DNA from: Cheiracanthium punctorium
Taxonomy: Eukaryota > Arthropoda > Arachnida > Araneae > Cheiracanthiidae
Assembly: GCA_038373885.1 (NCBI GenBank)
Contig: JAWZYV010019936.1
Span: 1-64,000 of the forward strand
Length of the DNA: 64,000 nucleotides
Direction of reading: 5' to 3'
The first letter of the stretch is position 1; every line of letters starts with the position of its first letter. The position numbers and the translations under genes were made by a program. Shown one piece after another: positions 11,401-25,100 of the stretch. Below the pieces are notes generated by a model. It did no database searches. It was not told the origin of the DNA and worked only from the letters and a program-made list of their open reading frames with translations.

Positions 11401-14400
11401 TTTTAGTGAGAGATGTTAGCTAATCTAATTAAACACAGAGAAAGCATAAAAAGACGAAATAAGAGACTTCAAAAGAAAGCGATTTATGTTACTCTTGTAA
11501 AAGATTCGTCTCTTTGTGCTTCAGAGAATGTATGCAGGTTGAATCAAAATTTATCAGCAATACATCAATGAAGATTCTAAGATAAAGTTTTGACAGAAGT
11601 GAAGAGTCTACAAGGTTGCCATCACACACTAATTAGTAATAAGTCTACCCCTTTCCTCCCCCCAAAAAAGTATTAATCGAATTTTGAGGCTATTTTCCTT
11701 GAAAGTGATTTATTTTAAATGAAAGCTAAGCCACTCAAAGGAGTATGAATCTCTTATCAATTACTTCTTACAGAAGAGCCTGCAGTATCTGAAAAACTCA
11801 GTGACACTTCTACACATTTGTAGTTTTTAAATGGTGAAACCAACTAGAGCCTGTTTTGCTATGAGACCGTATTTACGACGTCTGCTCTGCCATGCATACT
11901 CAGGATTTCTTACCATAAGCCTTGATTTGCAATGTGCATATGCCATAGTTTCAGACAGATACTTAACAGTGTGGTAACTCAAAGGTGAAGATGCCAGTTA
12001 ATAAATAGCATTTTGCAGCATTTACGTTATTTTGTGCCAGCATCTTATTAAAATTATCAAAGGCGTGGTACGAATGGAAAAAAAAATCAACAAATCCGAT
12101 TGTTAATATTATCTTCCTGTTCTATCAAGATATTTGCTTTATCGAAGATAAAAAGTTGCACGAAACTGCGACAACTAAAAATTGGATTCACTGTCTCGAC
12201 TGTAAATTACGATATTTCATTTAAAATGAAATAAAATTATTTATAGCAAATTTTTAGAGTAAAAGTTCTTAATTTTTTGAAAAAGTAAGACAGGGAATAT
12301 TTGTAATACTTTTACATATTTTTAGAGCGATTATTTACGGACACATGATAACAATGCAAACTTTCCACGGTGATTACATACAGGTTTATTTTCATTCTGT
12401 ATTCGTGTTTCATGACTATAGTTATATAACAACAAAATGAGAGTTTTGTTTTCTGGTATATGCTTCTGTATTTGCCACAAAATGAATGATAAAATATTAA
12501 AATTAAAACTGCACACCTCTACTGATGTTTGCAGTTGGTTACAACAATCTGAAATAATTTAATATTTGATGTTCCGCTTCGGAAGAGCTTATACTCAAAT
12601 TTCACCAGAATTCTAGAAGTATAAGAAAAATTGTTAAGAGGAATTCTCTGTATAATAATAAAAAAAAAATCTAACGTATAATTGAAACTAATAAAGAAGG
12701 TAGTAATGTAACAGAAACATTTAGTCTTACAAGAAAATAATGAGTCCAAACAAGATCCAAAAGTATTCGAAGTAACATGAAAGAATGGGATAGCTTATTT
12801 TATTATCAGACAATAAAACTAATCTGATGATATAGCAAAGCGCAAACTGTCAGTTAACAAGCTTAAAAATGTATTAAGTTAAACTCATTTTGAATCGGCA
12901 AATTGAACGTAATATAATTTTCATTCAGGGTATGTCTGCACCAGAATACAAGTAGCAATATAACTTGTACATATACAAACAATCTTATTTAATTATAATC
13001 TAAAATTTTAGAAATAGCAGTAAAAATATATATTTGTATACATTCAACCGAAACTAAACAAACAAAATAAGAAAACTACAAGTGAGAGTGTAGGCACACT
13101 AAACCTGAGTCGATACAAATTAGATTTAAAAAAAGAAGCTTCTCAAAAGTGTTTACAAATATTAGTACAAAAATATACTAATATTTGAAAACGTTCCCCT
13201 ACTTTGCAGTTCTGAAAACCTACTTACATAAAAAAGATCTTATTTTCAGACTTGTCTAATTACACCGCTTATTTTTAGTTCTCTAAAAGGTTTATTCTTT
13301 ATGCGATTTCATTATCATATACTTATTATCATTGTTTCCAGATTAAAAGAACCAGAAAACTATTTTTAAAAACACTATTCTTAAAATTATTCTTAAAAAA
13401 GCGCAGTTATTTTCTCCTGCTTTTACATTTTCAGTAACAAAAAGATAATGATTATCCGAACCCTCAATTCCATGATTGTAGTAAATAATAATACTGAATA
13501 AAGTTAACAGAGAAACTAGGACGTTTTATATCTTCAAACAGCTTACTTTTTTACAACATCTAAATCAAAGACTAATGGTTCTTCCCTTTAAACAAGTGAC
13601 ATTTAAAGAAAAAAAAACAGCCGACGATTTTAGTACCAAAATCCTGGATTTGTTATTTCACTAAACTCCTTAGCAGAAAAGCTTTCGAAAACTCTGGTAA
13701 TACTTATTATTCCATCACTTAGTCGTTAGTCTAGGTAATACCAAAAGCCATTAAAGATAATCGCTTGGATCCTCAACAGAGCAGTTCACAAACAGAGGTC
13801 ATCCATTTACCTTACTAGTCCTATGGGACGAAAAATACGACTTTTACGTCATCATTAGAATGAATATTCTTGTTTCTTTTATGAATAGGAAAGTACATTT
13901 GAACCTTCTGAATGCCTATTTTCTGAGGTTCTTAATGCATGTAGCAAAAGTATCTTGATCTATGAAATCACGAGGGGCCAATTCATCTCCAAGTGAGGAG
14001 AACCCTCTGAGTTCCTCACATCAATTTCAAGAGGTAAAGTATTCGTCGCCAGAGAATTTATATTTTCTTTCGACATTTGTATAAAACGAACATCAATTCT
14101 TGAGCTAAAAACTGTCCATAAAAGATAGTAGGTGCTGCCTTATTTTGAACGCTTTGATTTTCGAAGCTAGAGGTGTTAAACTAGCTTATGTTTATGAGCA
14201 TGATAAGGTTATTTTATACCTATTGCACAAAAATCAATCTTAAAACGAATCAAAAGACACCAGAGAATTTTTCATTTAGATTTTGACTTTAGTGGCTTTT
14301 CCGTTAATTAAACATGTAAAATCAAGAGTTTAAACTTTTTCGCTGAATAGGAAATATGAAAAGATTTCACATAAAAGAAAATGGTGCCTCAAAATAAGTA

Positions 14401-14968
14401 GGCATTGATACGGATTTCTGTTATTTAATACAGTATATTCAGTCATGTTGCATTTGTTACTTGGTTAAAGGAGTCATTCAAAATTTCATTGTGATTCAAA
14501 GCCATTGCGAAACATAGTACACCGGTTTCTATGAAAGCTAAAGAGCATTCGTCCCAGTTCAGCTTTCCTCGCGTTGACAGTTGTTCTTTAATAATGTCTT
14601 CTTTTTTCCAGCAAACAGGTGATTATGTTCAGTTGCAGTATCTGCGACTTGTGTCGTTTGGAAATCGTAACTGTGTTACAAGAATGATGAAATTAAGATG
14701 GAAACCGCCATGTTTATTGTAGAAATTTTCATGTTTGTATTTATACGAACTGTAGAATAATAATTTAAAACTTTATTCTGTTGAAGATTCTCTAGAATTC
14801 GACTTCAGCCAAGGGTGGCCGAATTTTCAAAAGGTTCCTACAACTGACGGTCCATCAGTTCAGTTCACTTTAACATTATATATAATTATTATCATTATTT
14901 TTTTTAAGTATGAGCTCTTATCGTTTATAAGCACTTGCTACTGGCCGGAATTACTGGTCATTTTGTTA
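8476..14968. other. 6.5 kb AT-rich DNA, nothing recognised
   Basis: Only short, low-complexity open frames (60-76 residues) in A/T-rich sequence. Poly-T near 8692-8706 and other short homopolymers. No transposon ends or exon-like stretches that I can support. It could be intronic or intergenic. Confidence 0.5.
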
Positions 14969-15108
14969 TGGAGGCTAATAATAGGAGGACCAACTTTGTC
15001 TCGTATGAAGGGACGACGAAATAGCACCCAAACCCATGTCCAAAATCAAACGAGGATTCGTGGTCTAGTAGAATGTCTCTTTAGCCACTACACAACCACG
15101 GCGGCCAG
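14969..15108 (-). mobile_element. tRNA-derived SINE, family 1, decayed copy
   Basis: On the minus strand the head reads GGTTGTGTAGTGGCTAAAGA, a polymerase III box A like that of the better copy at 38185. It is followed by a decayed box B region (GAATCCTCGTTTGAT), GGACATGGGT in place of GGGCATGGATG, and a body with GTCCCTTCATACG and CTCCTATTATTAGCC. The order of blocks is the same as in the 38-kb copy. No tail or target duplication is visible. Confidence 0.6.
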
Positions 15109-15899
15109 AAATATTTTTAGGTCGCTTGAACATTTTACGACGGTTTCGAAAGTGATTACAGTACTTTATTGTAAACTAAAAAGCCCACTTTAGGCCTTGT
15201 TAATTAAGGAAAAAGATAAGTGCATTTCGGTACCAAAACCACACAATGTACAACCTCAGCTATGCAAAAAGATTTCAGCGTTATATACAATGGACAGTCT
15301 TCAGGCACGACAATGATGGTTTGTTAGAAATCATATATATTGAGAAGTCTTAACCCTTTTATGCCCATTGTGGCAAACATTCTATTATCTTTTAAACGTT
15401 ATTTTTTTTACAGTAAAAACGTTAAATCTGAAGTCATAAAATCATAAACTGCACCTTTGATTAATAATAGTAGTAATTTGAGTAAACAGATGCCAGCATT
15501 ATTGGATGGAAAATATTAAAATATTTTAGAAGCGACATGTTTAAGACCTTTTGTTCTACATGAAACATAGTCTACTATCAATTTTTCTACTAGTTCAATA
15601 ATATTTAATATGAAGAAAAATTAATAACTGCCATTTATATGCAACAAAATATATGCTTTTGCACTACATACAAAATAATGTTTTAAAACGTTTCATTTAC
15701 AATTTTTAGAAGAGTTTAAAATCACAGTGCTACCATTTAAAAAACATATGGAAAATAACGTGTAAACAAATTTTGATTGAACTGACGATCCTCGCCCAGC
15801 TAAATCCACTGGAGGTACAGACATGAAATTTTAGGAGCGTATAGCTTTGGTGCCCAAGGCGTCATTTAAGAAGCGATTATCAAAAATTCTTATCCAGAC
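15109..15899. other. AT-rich DNA flanking the satellite
   Basis: No gene. The last ~80 bases (from about 15820) look like a diverged partial unit of the satellite that follows. Confidence 0.45.
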
Positions 15900-16362
15900 G
15901 GGGGATGTTCTTTTCACGTTTTCCTTCATATCTCGGGGGGGGGGAGCCGTAAAATTCTTGCTTTAAAATGTAACTAATAAAAATATATAAAAGTCATTTT
16001 CAGGATTTTTTAGAATTCGCACCCAAACGGACGAAGGCAGCTAAAACGTTCTTTAACGTTCTTTTCCCATTTCCCTTCACATCTCAGAAGAAAAATGAGA
16101 CAGCCGTAAAATTCTTGCTCTAAAATATAACTAACATAAATAGCTAAAAATCAGTTTCAGAGTTTTTTAGAATTCGCATCTGAATGGACGAAAAGGGCCA
16201 ACACGTTCTTTAACGTTCTTTTTACATTTCCCTTCATATCTCAGAGGAAAAAAAGAGACAGCCATAAAATTCTGGCTGTAAAATATATTTAACATCAATA
16301 CCTAAAAGTCATTTACAGCGTTATTTAGAATTCGCACCTAAACGGGGGTAAGTGTCCAAAAC

Positions 16363-16407
<45 letters not shown>

Positions 16408-17110
16408 CACATTTACCTTATATCGGAGGAAAAAAAGTGATAGCCGTAGAATTTTTTCTTGAAAGTACGTTGAACACAATTGATTAAAAACCATTTTCAG
16501 GTTTCTTTGGAACGCGCATCAAAACGGAGATAAGGGGCCAAAATGTTATTTTCGAATTTGCCATCATATCTCAAAGGGAAATAGAGATAGCCATTTTTAG
16601 TCTTTAGAATGTAACGAGTACGGATGCCTAAGAATAATTTTCAGGATGTTATAGAATTTTCACCCAAACAGGTGTAAGGGGCCAAAACGTTCTTTTCACA
16701 TGTCCCTTCGTATATCAGAGGTAGAAGAGATAGTTACATTTTAAAGAAGAATTTTAGGCTAACACAAATACCTAAAAGTCATTTTCAGGGTTTTTTAGAA
16801 TTCACACCCGAACGGGGATAAAGGTCTTTAACGTTCTATTATTCTTTCTTATTATTTCACTTCATATCTCAGAGGCAAAAAGAGGTAGCCGTAAAATTGT
16901 ACTTTAAAATGTATCTAAAAGCAATATCTAAAAATCGCTTTCAGGCTTTTTAGAATTCGCACTCAAACGGGTACGAATTCTAAAAGGGAGGGGAGCGTTT
17001 TAGATCCTTAGGGATCCTCCTAAGGATCTAAAACGTTCTTTTCACGTTTTCCTTCATATCTAAAAGGAAACAAGAGAGAAAAATAAAATTCTTGATTTAA
17101 AACATATAAA
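15900..17110. repeat. satellite array, about eight units of ~150 bp
   Basis: The anchor CTTCATATCTCAGAGG recurs, in variant forms, near 15922, 16075, 16231, 16412, 16561, 16707, 16860 and 17053. Spacing is 146-157 bp except where a T-run (16364-16407, 44 T) and a hairpin insert lengthen two units. Each unit carries GAAAAAGAGACAGCCGTAAA, TAACTAACATAAATACCTAA, TCATTTTCAGG-TTTTTTAG, AATTCGCACCCAAACGG and AAACGTTCTTTTCAC. Units differ from each other by many substitutions, so the array is old. It encodes nothing recognisable. Confidence 0.9.
16996..17035. repeat. perfect 17-bp hairpin inside the satellite
   Basis: CGTTTTAGATCCTTAGG is followed after six bases by its exact reverse complement. The outer part (AAACGTTC side) belongs to the satellite unit, so an inverted duplication arose within the unit; this accounts for the longer spacing of the last two anchors. 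Confidence 0.95.
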
Positions 17111-17403
17111 AAAAAATACCTAAAACCATTTCCTCTTGAGTGCTGTTAATTTCGGACAAAAATGTTTGTCTACCCGGTAAAAGGGCAAATCACTTTTCAA
17201 GGGTTGCTATATTAAATGTGAAAAGTTGCCAAGATTCCGCGTTTTTGGTAATTTAACGCCACGTTTGACATAAAATATTAGCCCCCAAAACTGGACCTAG
17301 CTTATTTATATATTCCAGATTTGTTGAGAAATTGCATAACCCCACTTTCTATTTAATTGGAATATCTTTGTCTGTATTCGTGTAAGTAAAGAAGTGAAAT
17401 ATT

Positions 17404-17640
17404 GTTAGAATATGCCTGGCAAGGACTTTAAAACAGTTTTAGTAGACTATCATAATATAGATTTCAATTTTGAAGAAGTATTTTATGGAACAGAAAACTA
17501 GAATACGGCAAATTCGCGGATTATGATGCACAATTCAAACAGTATTTAAAAAAATCAATTACAGTTAGAATATGCCTAATGAATAATGTAAAACAGTTTT
17601 TGTAGGCGATTAAATCGATAACCAAAATATGTTTAATATT
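17404..17640. repeat. diverged direct repeat, about 160 bp apart
   Basis: AGAATATGCCTGGCAAGGAC-TTTAAAACAGTTTTAGTAG recurs as AGAATATGCCTAATGAATAA-TGTAAAACAGTTTTTGTAG about 160 bases on. Two copies only; no coding sense seen. Confidence 0.55.
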
Positions 17641-18894
17641 TACCTACTTACATTCTATTTGTATTAGTTTGTTTAACAATATCCAATCCGTGCGAAGAAC
17701 GGGTACTTCAGCTAGTTATACGTATATTTCAATTAAAAGAAAAAGTATCGTTCTTAAATATTGTATATTTATTCCTTTAAGCGCACTACCAATGAACCAA
17801 TTTTCTGTTCTGTTCAGTACAATGTTTTCTTATATAGAATTATTAACTTGTCTCATCGGTAATCGAAATAATGTGGTTGTTCTCTAAAGGCCCGAGAGAA
17901 GATTAGTCATTAAAGATGGCGATTTATTGTCTTTACTGTAGCAACGTTATTACCACTACAATGAGAAAATTGAGTTAATTCTGAAGAACGATAAAAACTA
18001 CTCTTTTTTTCCACAAAAGAAACGCCATTTTTATTGAGATAAATGGCAAAAGTGGACGAAAGTTTGTTTTACAAATAATTTTTACGTTTGGTAGTTGTTC
18101 TATTTGTTCTTTCAAAAAAGTAAGCAATTTAGTTTTTGCGACAGCTGAATATTCAACATGTGGCTGCATTATATATCATAAATTTCAGTTTAGAAGGATT
18201 TAAAGTATTACGAACAATTAAGAGAACGTTTGTAAGGATGTCAAAGCATTTTCATAAAGTTTATTTTGTACCATTTATACATACCTAACATGTTTTTGTA
18301 GTTAAAAGACATATTTCTTTTAAACGTTTTAGCTTGCTACAAGATGAGTAAAGAAACTTAAGAGAAACATTCTAAAAGACATAAAATATCTTTTTTTATT
18401 GTAGTGCATATTTTGTAGAAAGATAACAGCTTAAACGAGGATTTAATGCGAAATATTAGTCCAGAATTTCAGTTTTAGGACAACATTTTTGACTGCTTTG
18501 ACTGCTCACTTTGCTCCTTTGGCTGCTTTAATAATCTGAATAAATAAAAATTATTTTTAAATTAGCTGCTATCAAGTTCATATTATGAAAAAGCTTCTAG
18601 TTCAATTCCTTTCATCCAAAAAACTCAAAAATTATGCATGTAAAAGCGAAAAAATAGATATTTCATTTTCATTTAAACAAAAAAAAAGTTATTCTCTACT
18701 ATAACTATATTTAAAAAAGTAGAAATTTTTTATGTTATGTTAAAAAGAAATCCATAATTACGTTTGACAGTTCCTTTTTATTAGCTGTTTCACTAAAATA
18801 CAAGAAGTCAATTTTTTGTAAAAAGTTAATCTGTTTATCATTTTGACCCTTTTCCATAAATTTTTTTTTGTTTTGTGTTTTGGTTCGCGAGAGA
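17641..18894. other. AT-rich DNA, nothing recognised
   Basis: No supported feature. Short A/T-rich open frames on both strands look random. Confidence 0.5.
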
Positions 18895-19036
18895 CATTTA
18901 CCATTTGTCTTTGAGGGTGGCGTGTCTTGGTCGGAGGCCTTTTTCAGAGGCTTCAATGCGAAAAATCTAGAGAAAATAAACCCAAACTCCAGACCGTTAG
19001 ATCGATAGCCGCGCTGTAGGCCCCAAAACGGCACCT
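18895..19036 (-). mobile_element. 5'-truncated SINE, family 2
   Basis: On the minus strand this reads GGGGCCTACAGCGCGGCTAT, then AACGGTCTGGAGTTTGGG, ATTTTCTC, GCCTCTGAAAAAGGCC and AAGACAAATGG. The copy at 34018 has the same blocks in the same order (GGGCCTATCGCGCGGCCATA, AATGGTCTGGGGTTTGGG, GTTTTCTC, CCCCCTGAAAAAG, AAGGCAAATAG). The tRNA-like head is missing here. A minus-strand open frame over it (18735-19040) is an accident of this GC-richer repeat. Confidence 0.5.
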
Positions 19037-21659
19037 TCACATTTAAAAAAGTCGAAAATAAAGTGGGGAAAGTAGACTACGTCAATAAAAAAATTCTTAT
19101 TAATTTTCAAATAGTAACACTTTAAATTTATATGGGATCTCCGAATGATGAAATTGCCAGTCATTGAAATGTGCCCATAGACTAATGAGGTGATGTGCAA
19201 AATTTCGGAATTATTCACCAAAGAGTGAAAGAGATACGGTGATAAACATATGATGACTGAAAACACTTTTAACGTCTCTGGAGGGAAAAAATCAAGTCGT
19301 ATTATCGCGTTTCAGCGGTCTTAAAGAAATAATGAAAGAAAATATATATACATATATATATATATTTTTTTTTTTTGGCGTTGTAGCATTTTACGTTTTC
19401 ATTCATATTCATACATAGCTTTTGAGTCTCTTTGTTTAAAGATATGTTTCAGATGTCTCTTTTTATTCAGAATTGTTAATTAAGTCTTCATTCAATCTGA
19501 GATCGGGAAAGCACCAGAAGTTTCCCTAAAAAATATATTCAGCCACATCGAACATATAATAAACAATTGTACTTAAAAACTCACTACCTTCAGACACATT
19601 TATCAGTTGCCCAAAGCTGCCAAAAAACCAAAAGTTATTAGGAATAACTATTCAAATTCCTAGTTATACAGAACCCGATATCTGCCTGAAGGAAGATCGA
19701 TAGATCATTATGTCAACTTAATTATTCAAATTCTCCTTCTTAACCATAAAATGTGCAGGTTTTCAAAATTTGTAAATGGATAAGGTAAATATGTTCGCGA
19801 ACTGAGCCAACAAGAATTTAATTCAATAACACCGTCTACGAAATACATTCCCGAAATGAAAAAAAAAAGGAGAAAACTCAATTTACTGAATTATTTCCAA
19901 ATTTATGATCGGTAAATGTTTGTCTTTGAGATAAAATATTCAATAGACATTTTTTGTCCGTTCCTTGCATTGTACAGATAGAAACAATACTAGAACTTTT
20001 ATCTGACATTTTCCTTCGGGATTTTGACTTTTAACATTAACGCAATTAATATTCGCTGATATTTTCTCCCGCTTTCACTTTCTGGGTAATTCAATTTTTA
20101 AAAGAAGATCACTAAATAAATATCGCTACTTATAATATTAATTCTTACACTTTAATATATGAAAATAGTTATTTTTCTCAATACGTGTTTCACATTTGTT
20201 ATGCTTGGCATGATTTCTCTTTACAGATGCCTCCATTGAGCCTGTTCTGTGTGAACATTTCATTTACCAGTGGCAGCTTAGTAACATTGTATTTCCCTTA
20301 AAAACAGCCTTTATATATTACTTTATTTCCTTCCGTATATACTTCATGTGATATTTTCTTCCAGAATTCATAGTGCAAGAAAAGCAGTGGAAGTTTACTC
20401 AGCAACAATGAAATTTTCTATAATGTTATAAAAGCTGGTTCTGTGACTGAATAAAACCGAGCTGTTAATGTGATGAATGAATAATATATTTTCCGTTCCA
20501 GATTTCTCTGGAATAAAACAGGAGAAAAAAATGCGAGAGGCCCCTTTCGAACACGAGTATCCGCTTAAAGAAAAAACAGAAATTCAATTCTAGGGAATAG
20601 CAAACAAAACAGAATGCATTGACTTTATTTCTGTTAGGTCTTCCGTAAAGTTAAACTTTAGCCTAAGTTTACTCAGTTCTACTCAATTATCGATAGTACA
20701 AGCAAGAATATTTTATGAAATACGCTCCCAAAAATATTAAGATAAAAATTACCAGAGAATTATAGTTTTCTTGAAGCTATTATCAGTAAAAAATATTGAA
20801 CCTTTATTAGTCAGTATTTTCAGCAAACTTTGAATGCGACAATAAACACATATTAAACCAACAGTGTGGACTGTTTCTTAATGTGATTAACTTTGGCATA
20901 GTACTTAATTTCAAAATTAATCGTTGGTACATTTAGCAGTTTGATGTATTAGATCTGTGAACTTTGTCATTAGGACTTTCTTGGCAGCACTAGAAAATAT
21001 ATTTTAACAATTTGGAAATTCGATAAAATGCAAGAAATATTCTTGAAAATTGGTACCCTTAAAATGGTAAGGACAGCTAAGAGTATTTTAAAACCCATAC
21101 GTTTTAACGAGCCCTTTCATTATCTGCATTTAAGAATATATTAACCGCCATAACAAACTTTAAATCGTTATTGCAGGTCATTTTTAGCACTTAATTCTAC
21201 AAATCAGTGATACCATTTATCACTAATAAGATTAATTAAAATCATGCTTTAAGAATTATTTAATTTCTTTAAGCAAATTTATAACTGTATTTCATAATTT
21301 AAATTGCATTTACGTGCATGACGTGCATAAGCTCACCAGTTTATGAAAGAATGAAAAATATGACCTTCGGACCCCATTTAACGTTTTATGTTATTTAACG
21401 TTTTATGTACTTGGTTTACAACTGATCTTAGTATCCGAAGATTTTCTTAGTTACCTCTACATACAGAAGCGATGTTGCTGAAAGTTTACTAATGGTATCA
21501 AGATAAAGTTTACTAATGGAACGGTTACCGGGTATAAAAGTACTGTTAATTGATTTAGTCAATAAAACAGAGGCATGAAAAATAAACAGCCAGTTGATAA
21601 TCACATGTTTGTCTCACAAACAAGTCATAAATTGAAGCTCTTGTCAGTTCCTTTATGTA
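19037..21659. other. AT-rich DNA, nothing recognised
   Basis: A short (TA)n stretch near 19345-19363 and a T-run after it. No gene or element ends that I can support. Confidence 0.5.
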
Positions 21660-22150
21660 CAGCTGCGGGAAATAAAAACCGCCCATTTGCTCTTTATTTC
21701 GCCGCCATTCGTCGTACAACTAAGTTACATATACCATTCGTTTGCAAATAACGTATACTTTAATTTACTACTAATTTAATTTGCATAAGGGGCCGTCTTC
21801 ATATTTAATTCTGCATCAACTTCATTTTTCTCAATGGCAACACTGTATTTTGACTATAATAAATGAAAAAAAAAACCTTCAAATTACCCTAAATATAAAT
21901 TTCTACCAATTTTCTGCGATAATATTCGGAGATATTGCAAATTAATTTTTGCACGATTTTAAGGAACTTTCTGCAAATTGAAAAACGCTATTTGGTGCGC
22001 ATTTTAATATGTAGATGGCCCCTTATACAACTTATGTGTATAGCAAATTACAGTGTACGTCAATCGCAAACGCTTGGTATCTGTAACTTTACTGTACGAC
22101 GAACGACGGCCGAAAAAAGTACATGTGGCCTTTTTTTTTTCCCGCAGCTG
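21660..22150. mobile_element. long-TIR MITE (491 bp)
   Basis: Begins CAGCTGCGGG and ends CCCGCAGCTG, with inverted repeats that stay alignable for about 150 bp inward: TTCGTCGTACA, AAGTTACATATACC, GCATAAGGGGCC on the left match the reverse complement of the right. The outer flanks also match (ATGTACAG on the left, CTGTGCAT on the right), so the true terminus may lie a few bases out, next to a TA. A second, longer copy of the family spans 48034-55346. There is no transposase in this copy. The superfamily is uncertain; TA-flanked CAG ends suggest Tc1/mariner-type or a related group. Confidence 0.85.
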
Positions 22151-25100
22151 TGCATCCTTGTTTTTCTAGGTTTGTAAAACATTTTCAATGTTCCAATACT
22201 GAACGTAAATTAATCATTCAAATAAATTACCGTCTGCCATTACCTAGGGGTGAAAAAAGAGTTAAAAGATTTTCCTGATCAAAACTATACATATTCACAT
22301 TCAGATGTCAAAACTATACATTCCACGGGGTTCTACCTATCATACCTCAAGATCGTTTTACCCTGTAATAACGCAGGAAATGTTTAAATTAGTATTATTG
22401 CAAAAATCTTGCAGTGGTTGTATGTGACAGTACTCCAACAACCCTGAAAAAAGCCAATATAACACTTTATTCGACGTATCGAAGAACTAATATGTCACAA
22501 AAATACGGAAGTTAGAAGCACATACAACGGCAAATCATTAATTAACACAGCAATATCACTATTTAAATTACACTGTCAAACATATCGCTTAGCTTTAAAT
22601 ATATGATTTTCATCACACACTCACTCGATAGTGAGAGTGCACGCCTTTTCATAAATTTTCAGGTGGGCGTGACGTCAAAAATGAGGTGACATCATTCTTC
22701 CAGACTTTTGCAGAAACTTATTTCCTAACTGAGATAGAGCCAAAATTCCACTGGTTTCGAGAGTTTTTCTTTTTGTAGCCAAAACCTCAAGATTTGTCGC
22801 CAAGTCGCGAAAATGGTAACCAAGGTCAAGGGATCAAATACTCATTTCACTTGCAATATTGCCTGTACAACTCACTTTCTGGCAACATACATCGCTGCGG
22901 GAAAACAACATTACAGTTTTCTAACAGTATCAATTTAATGTTTTAGATTCTAATAAAACACTATAAATTTATAAGGAGTATTTTAACCCAAAAGATTATA
23001 CTTCTTAATATTTGAAATAAAAATACCAGTTTTAAAAAAATTAACTAAAATTTTAACTAAAAATTCATATTAGAGGCCGTTTCACTTTATTCTAGATTAA
23101 CAGAAAATTGATTGTTCAAAATAAAAAAACTTTTATAATTTATTACATTTCATTTTGAACTGATTGATTTTCTCTCAATTCACAAACAGCAACCAAGTTC
23201 CAATTAGCAAGCAAAAACCATAATTTTGCCAGAAAACATCTCCTGATGTTAACGTTTAACGTGCTTTTATGTTCAGCCTGCAAACTTAGTTTACCACAAA
23301 TAAGCCTGCTGTAGAAAACTTCAAAAAGTGCAGAGAAGCAATAAAAACTTCAAAGACAAGAATACCCTGATTTGTTTGGCACGCATCCCTTTGTAATTAA
23401 TTCAAGGAAATTTCGTTAACGTATTTATTCAACATCACGTGAATTACTTAATAAATAAACCAAACTTTTAACAGAAGAAAAAAGAACTGTAGGACTACTT
23501 TGAATATATTCTAGGGGTAATGTAACCCATGTTTTGTTTATTTATATTTTCTGAAAGCAAAAGTGGAACAAAACTTACTCATGGAAAATGAGCAACAGGA
23601 AATCTAATTTATTCAATTACACTCGAGGTTTTACCTTTTCTAAAGAATAAAAAGAAATCCTTCTCATTATATCTTCTGCATTGTTTTTTCTTTTCTTCCT
23701 TTTTTTTCAAACTCTGACATGCATTTCATCGTAAATGGTTTTGATAGACCCTGATTGCTGGTCCAACTTTTTTATGCAGGTGTTTTTGTGAGAAATCTCT
23801 AATGTAATAAGTTCTTCAGAAGAAACACTTATTATTTTCTTTTAAAAAAAACATGATAAACCAAATTTATCCTTCGGATTTTTATTTTTAGTAATTGAAG
23901 TAAAAGTTACTTTCGATGCAATAATTACAAAAACAAAAAGCACATGTTCTTTATTGCATGGGCTACAGTAAAATGCGAGTGATGTAGTAGGCTTATAAAC
24001 TTATAAGAGTAAAACGCTTTGTTAAATTTAAATGTGTTATTTTTAAGATAAAGATACTTTTATCCTATTTCCATTTGCAAGTGCAAAGGCAGAACGATAT
24101 TTTAGTTTTTGTATATTTGTGTTTATTAATATGTATATTTATATTCTTTTTTATAGGGCCTCAATGTACAATGGCTTTTTAATTCTTTGGGTCCCAGTAA
24201 TTCTTAATTATTCGGGATCCCTTTCTAAGTCTTACTGAATTTTCTGGATCCTTTTACACAACATATAAAATCACATATAAGTTTAACACATGTGCATAAA
24301 AGTGGGATCTCAGAGATGCCGCAGGGTCAAATAAAAGGTGATTCCAAAAAACTGGTAATTTGCAATTGCTTTTAAATTGGTTGAAATATGCGCTATATCG
24401 CATCAGCACGATCCCTGATAACAATTGCAGCCCTGAAACAAAACCGTAGTTACTTTAGTATTTCTGTAAATCGCATAATTATTGCCAAGATTTTACACAA
24501 CTTTCATAATATTTATTGCACAAATATAATTCTAATGCCCATGTACTTAAGCTGTATACTGTCTTTAGCTGTATCGATGTACACTGGTTCACAGTCCTTT
24601 CCATAAAATTAAAATTTAATAATTATTTTTATCGACTATTGGTAATTTGCATAGAGCAATTTCTAAATTTTACAGATGTGCAAAAAATGCTGCGTATGAA
24701 TTCCCAATAGAGATTATTTTTAAAATATGATTTTGTGATCAATTGTCTACATTAGTTTTCGGTTTTTTTATTCGCATATTAGTTTTCTCCGAGTAATTAT
24801 ATTAGTGAATACACGGCATGTTCATATTTGTATAAACCGTAAACCTTACTTAATTTCAGAAATATATGCCTACAGCCGTCATTGCACGTTAATAAAATTC
24901 TAAACGAGTATGCATTAAATAAAATATTCAAAGTCCAAAATATTACTTTAAAAAATTCCAAATATAATATGTTGTTAAATAAAGTTAACTTTATGCTTTG
25001 ACTGTAGACTGCCGTAGAATCAACAGACCTTCATTTCTGCTTTCGCTCTGCGAATGCAAACACATAATCAGAGGTAACGAGATTAAAAGAAATTCTTTGT

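Noticed and set aside
15900..17110. CRISPR-like array
   Set aside because: Units are contiguous and ~150 bp with no unique spacers; this is animal satellite DNA.
18735..19040. 101-residue minus-strand open frame
   Set aside because: It overlaps the truncated SINE body, which explains the GC-richer, protein-like part.
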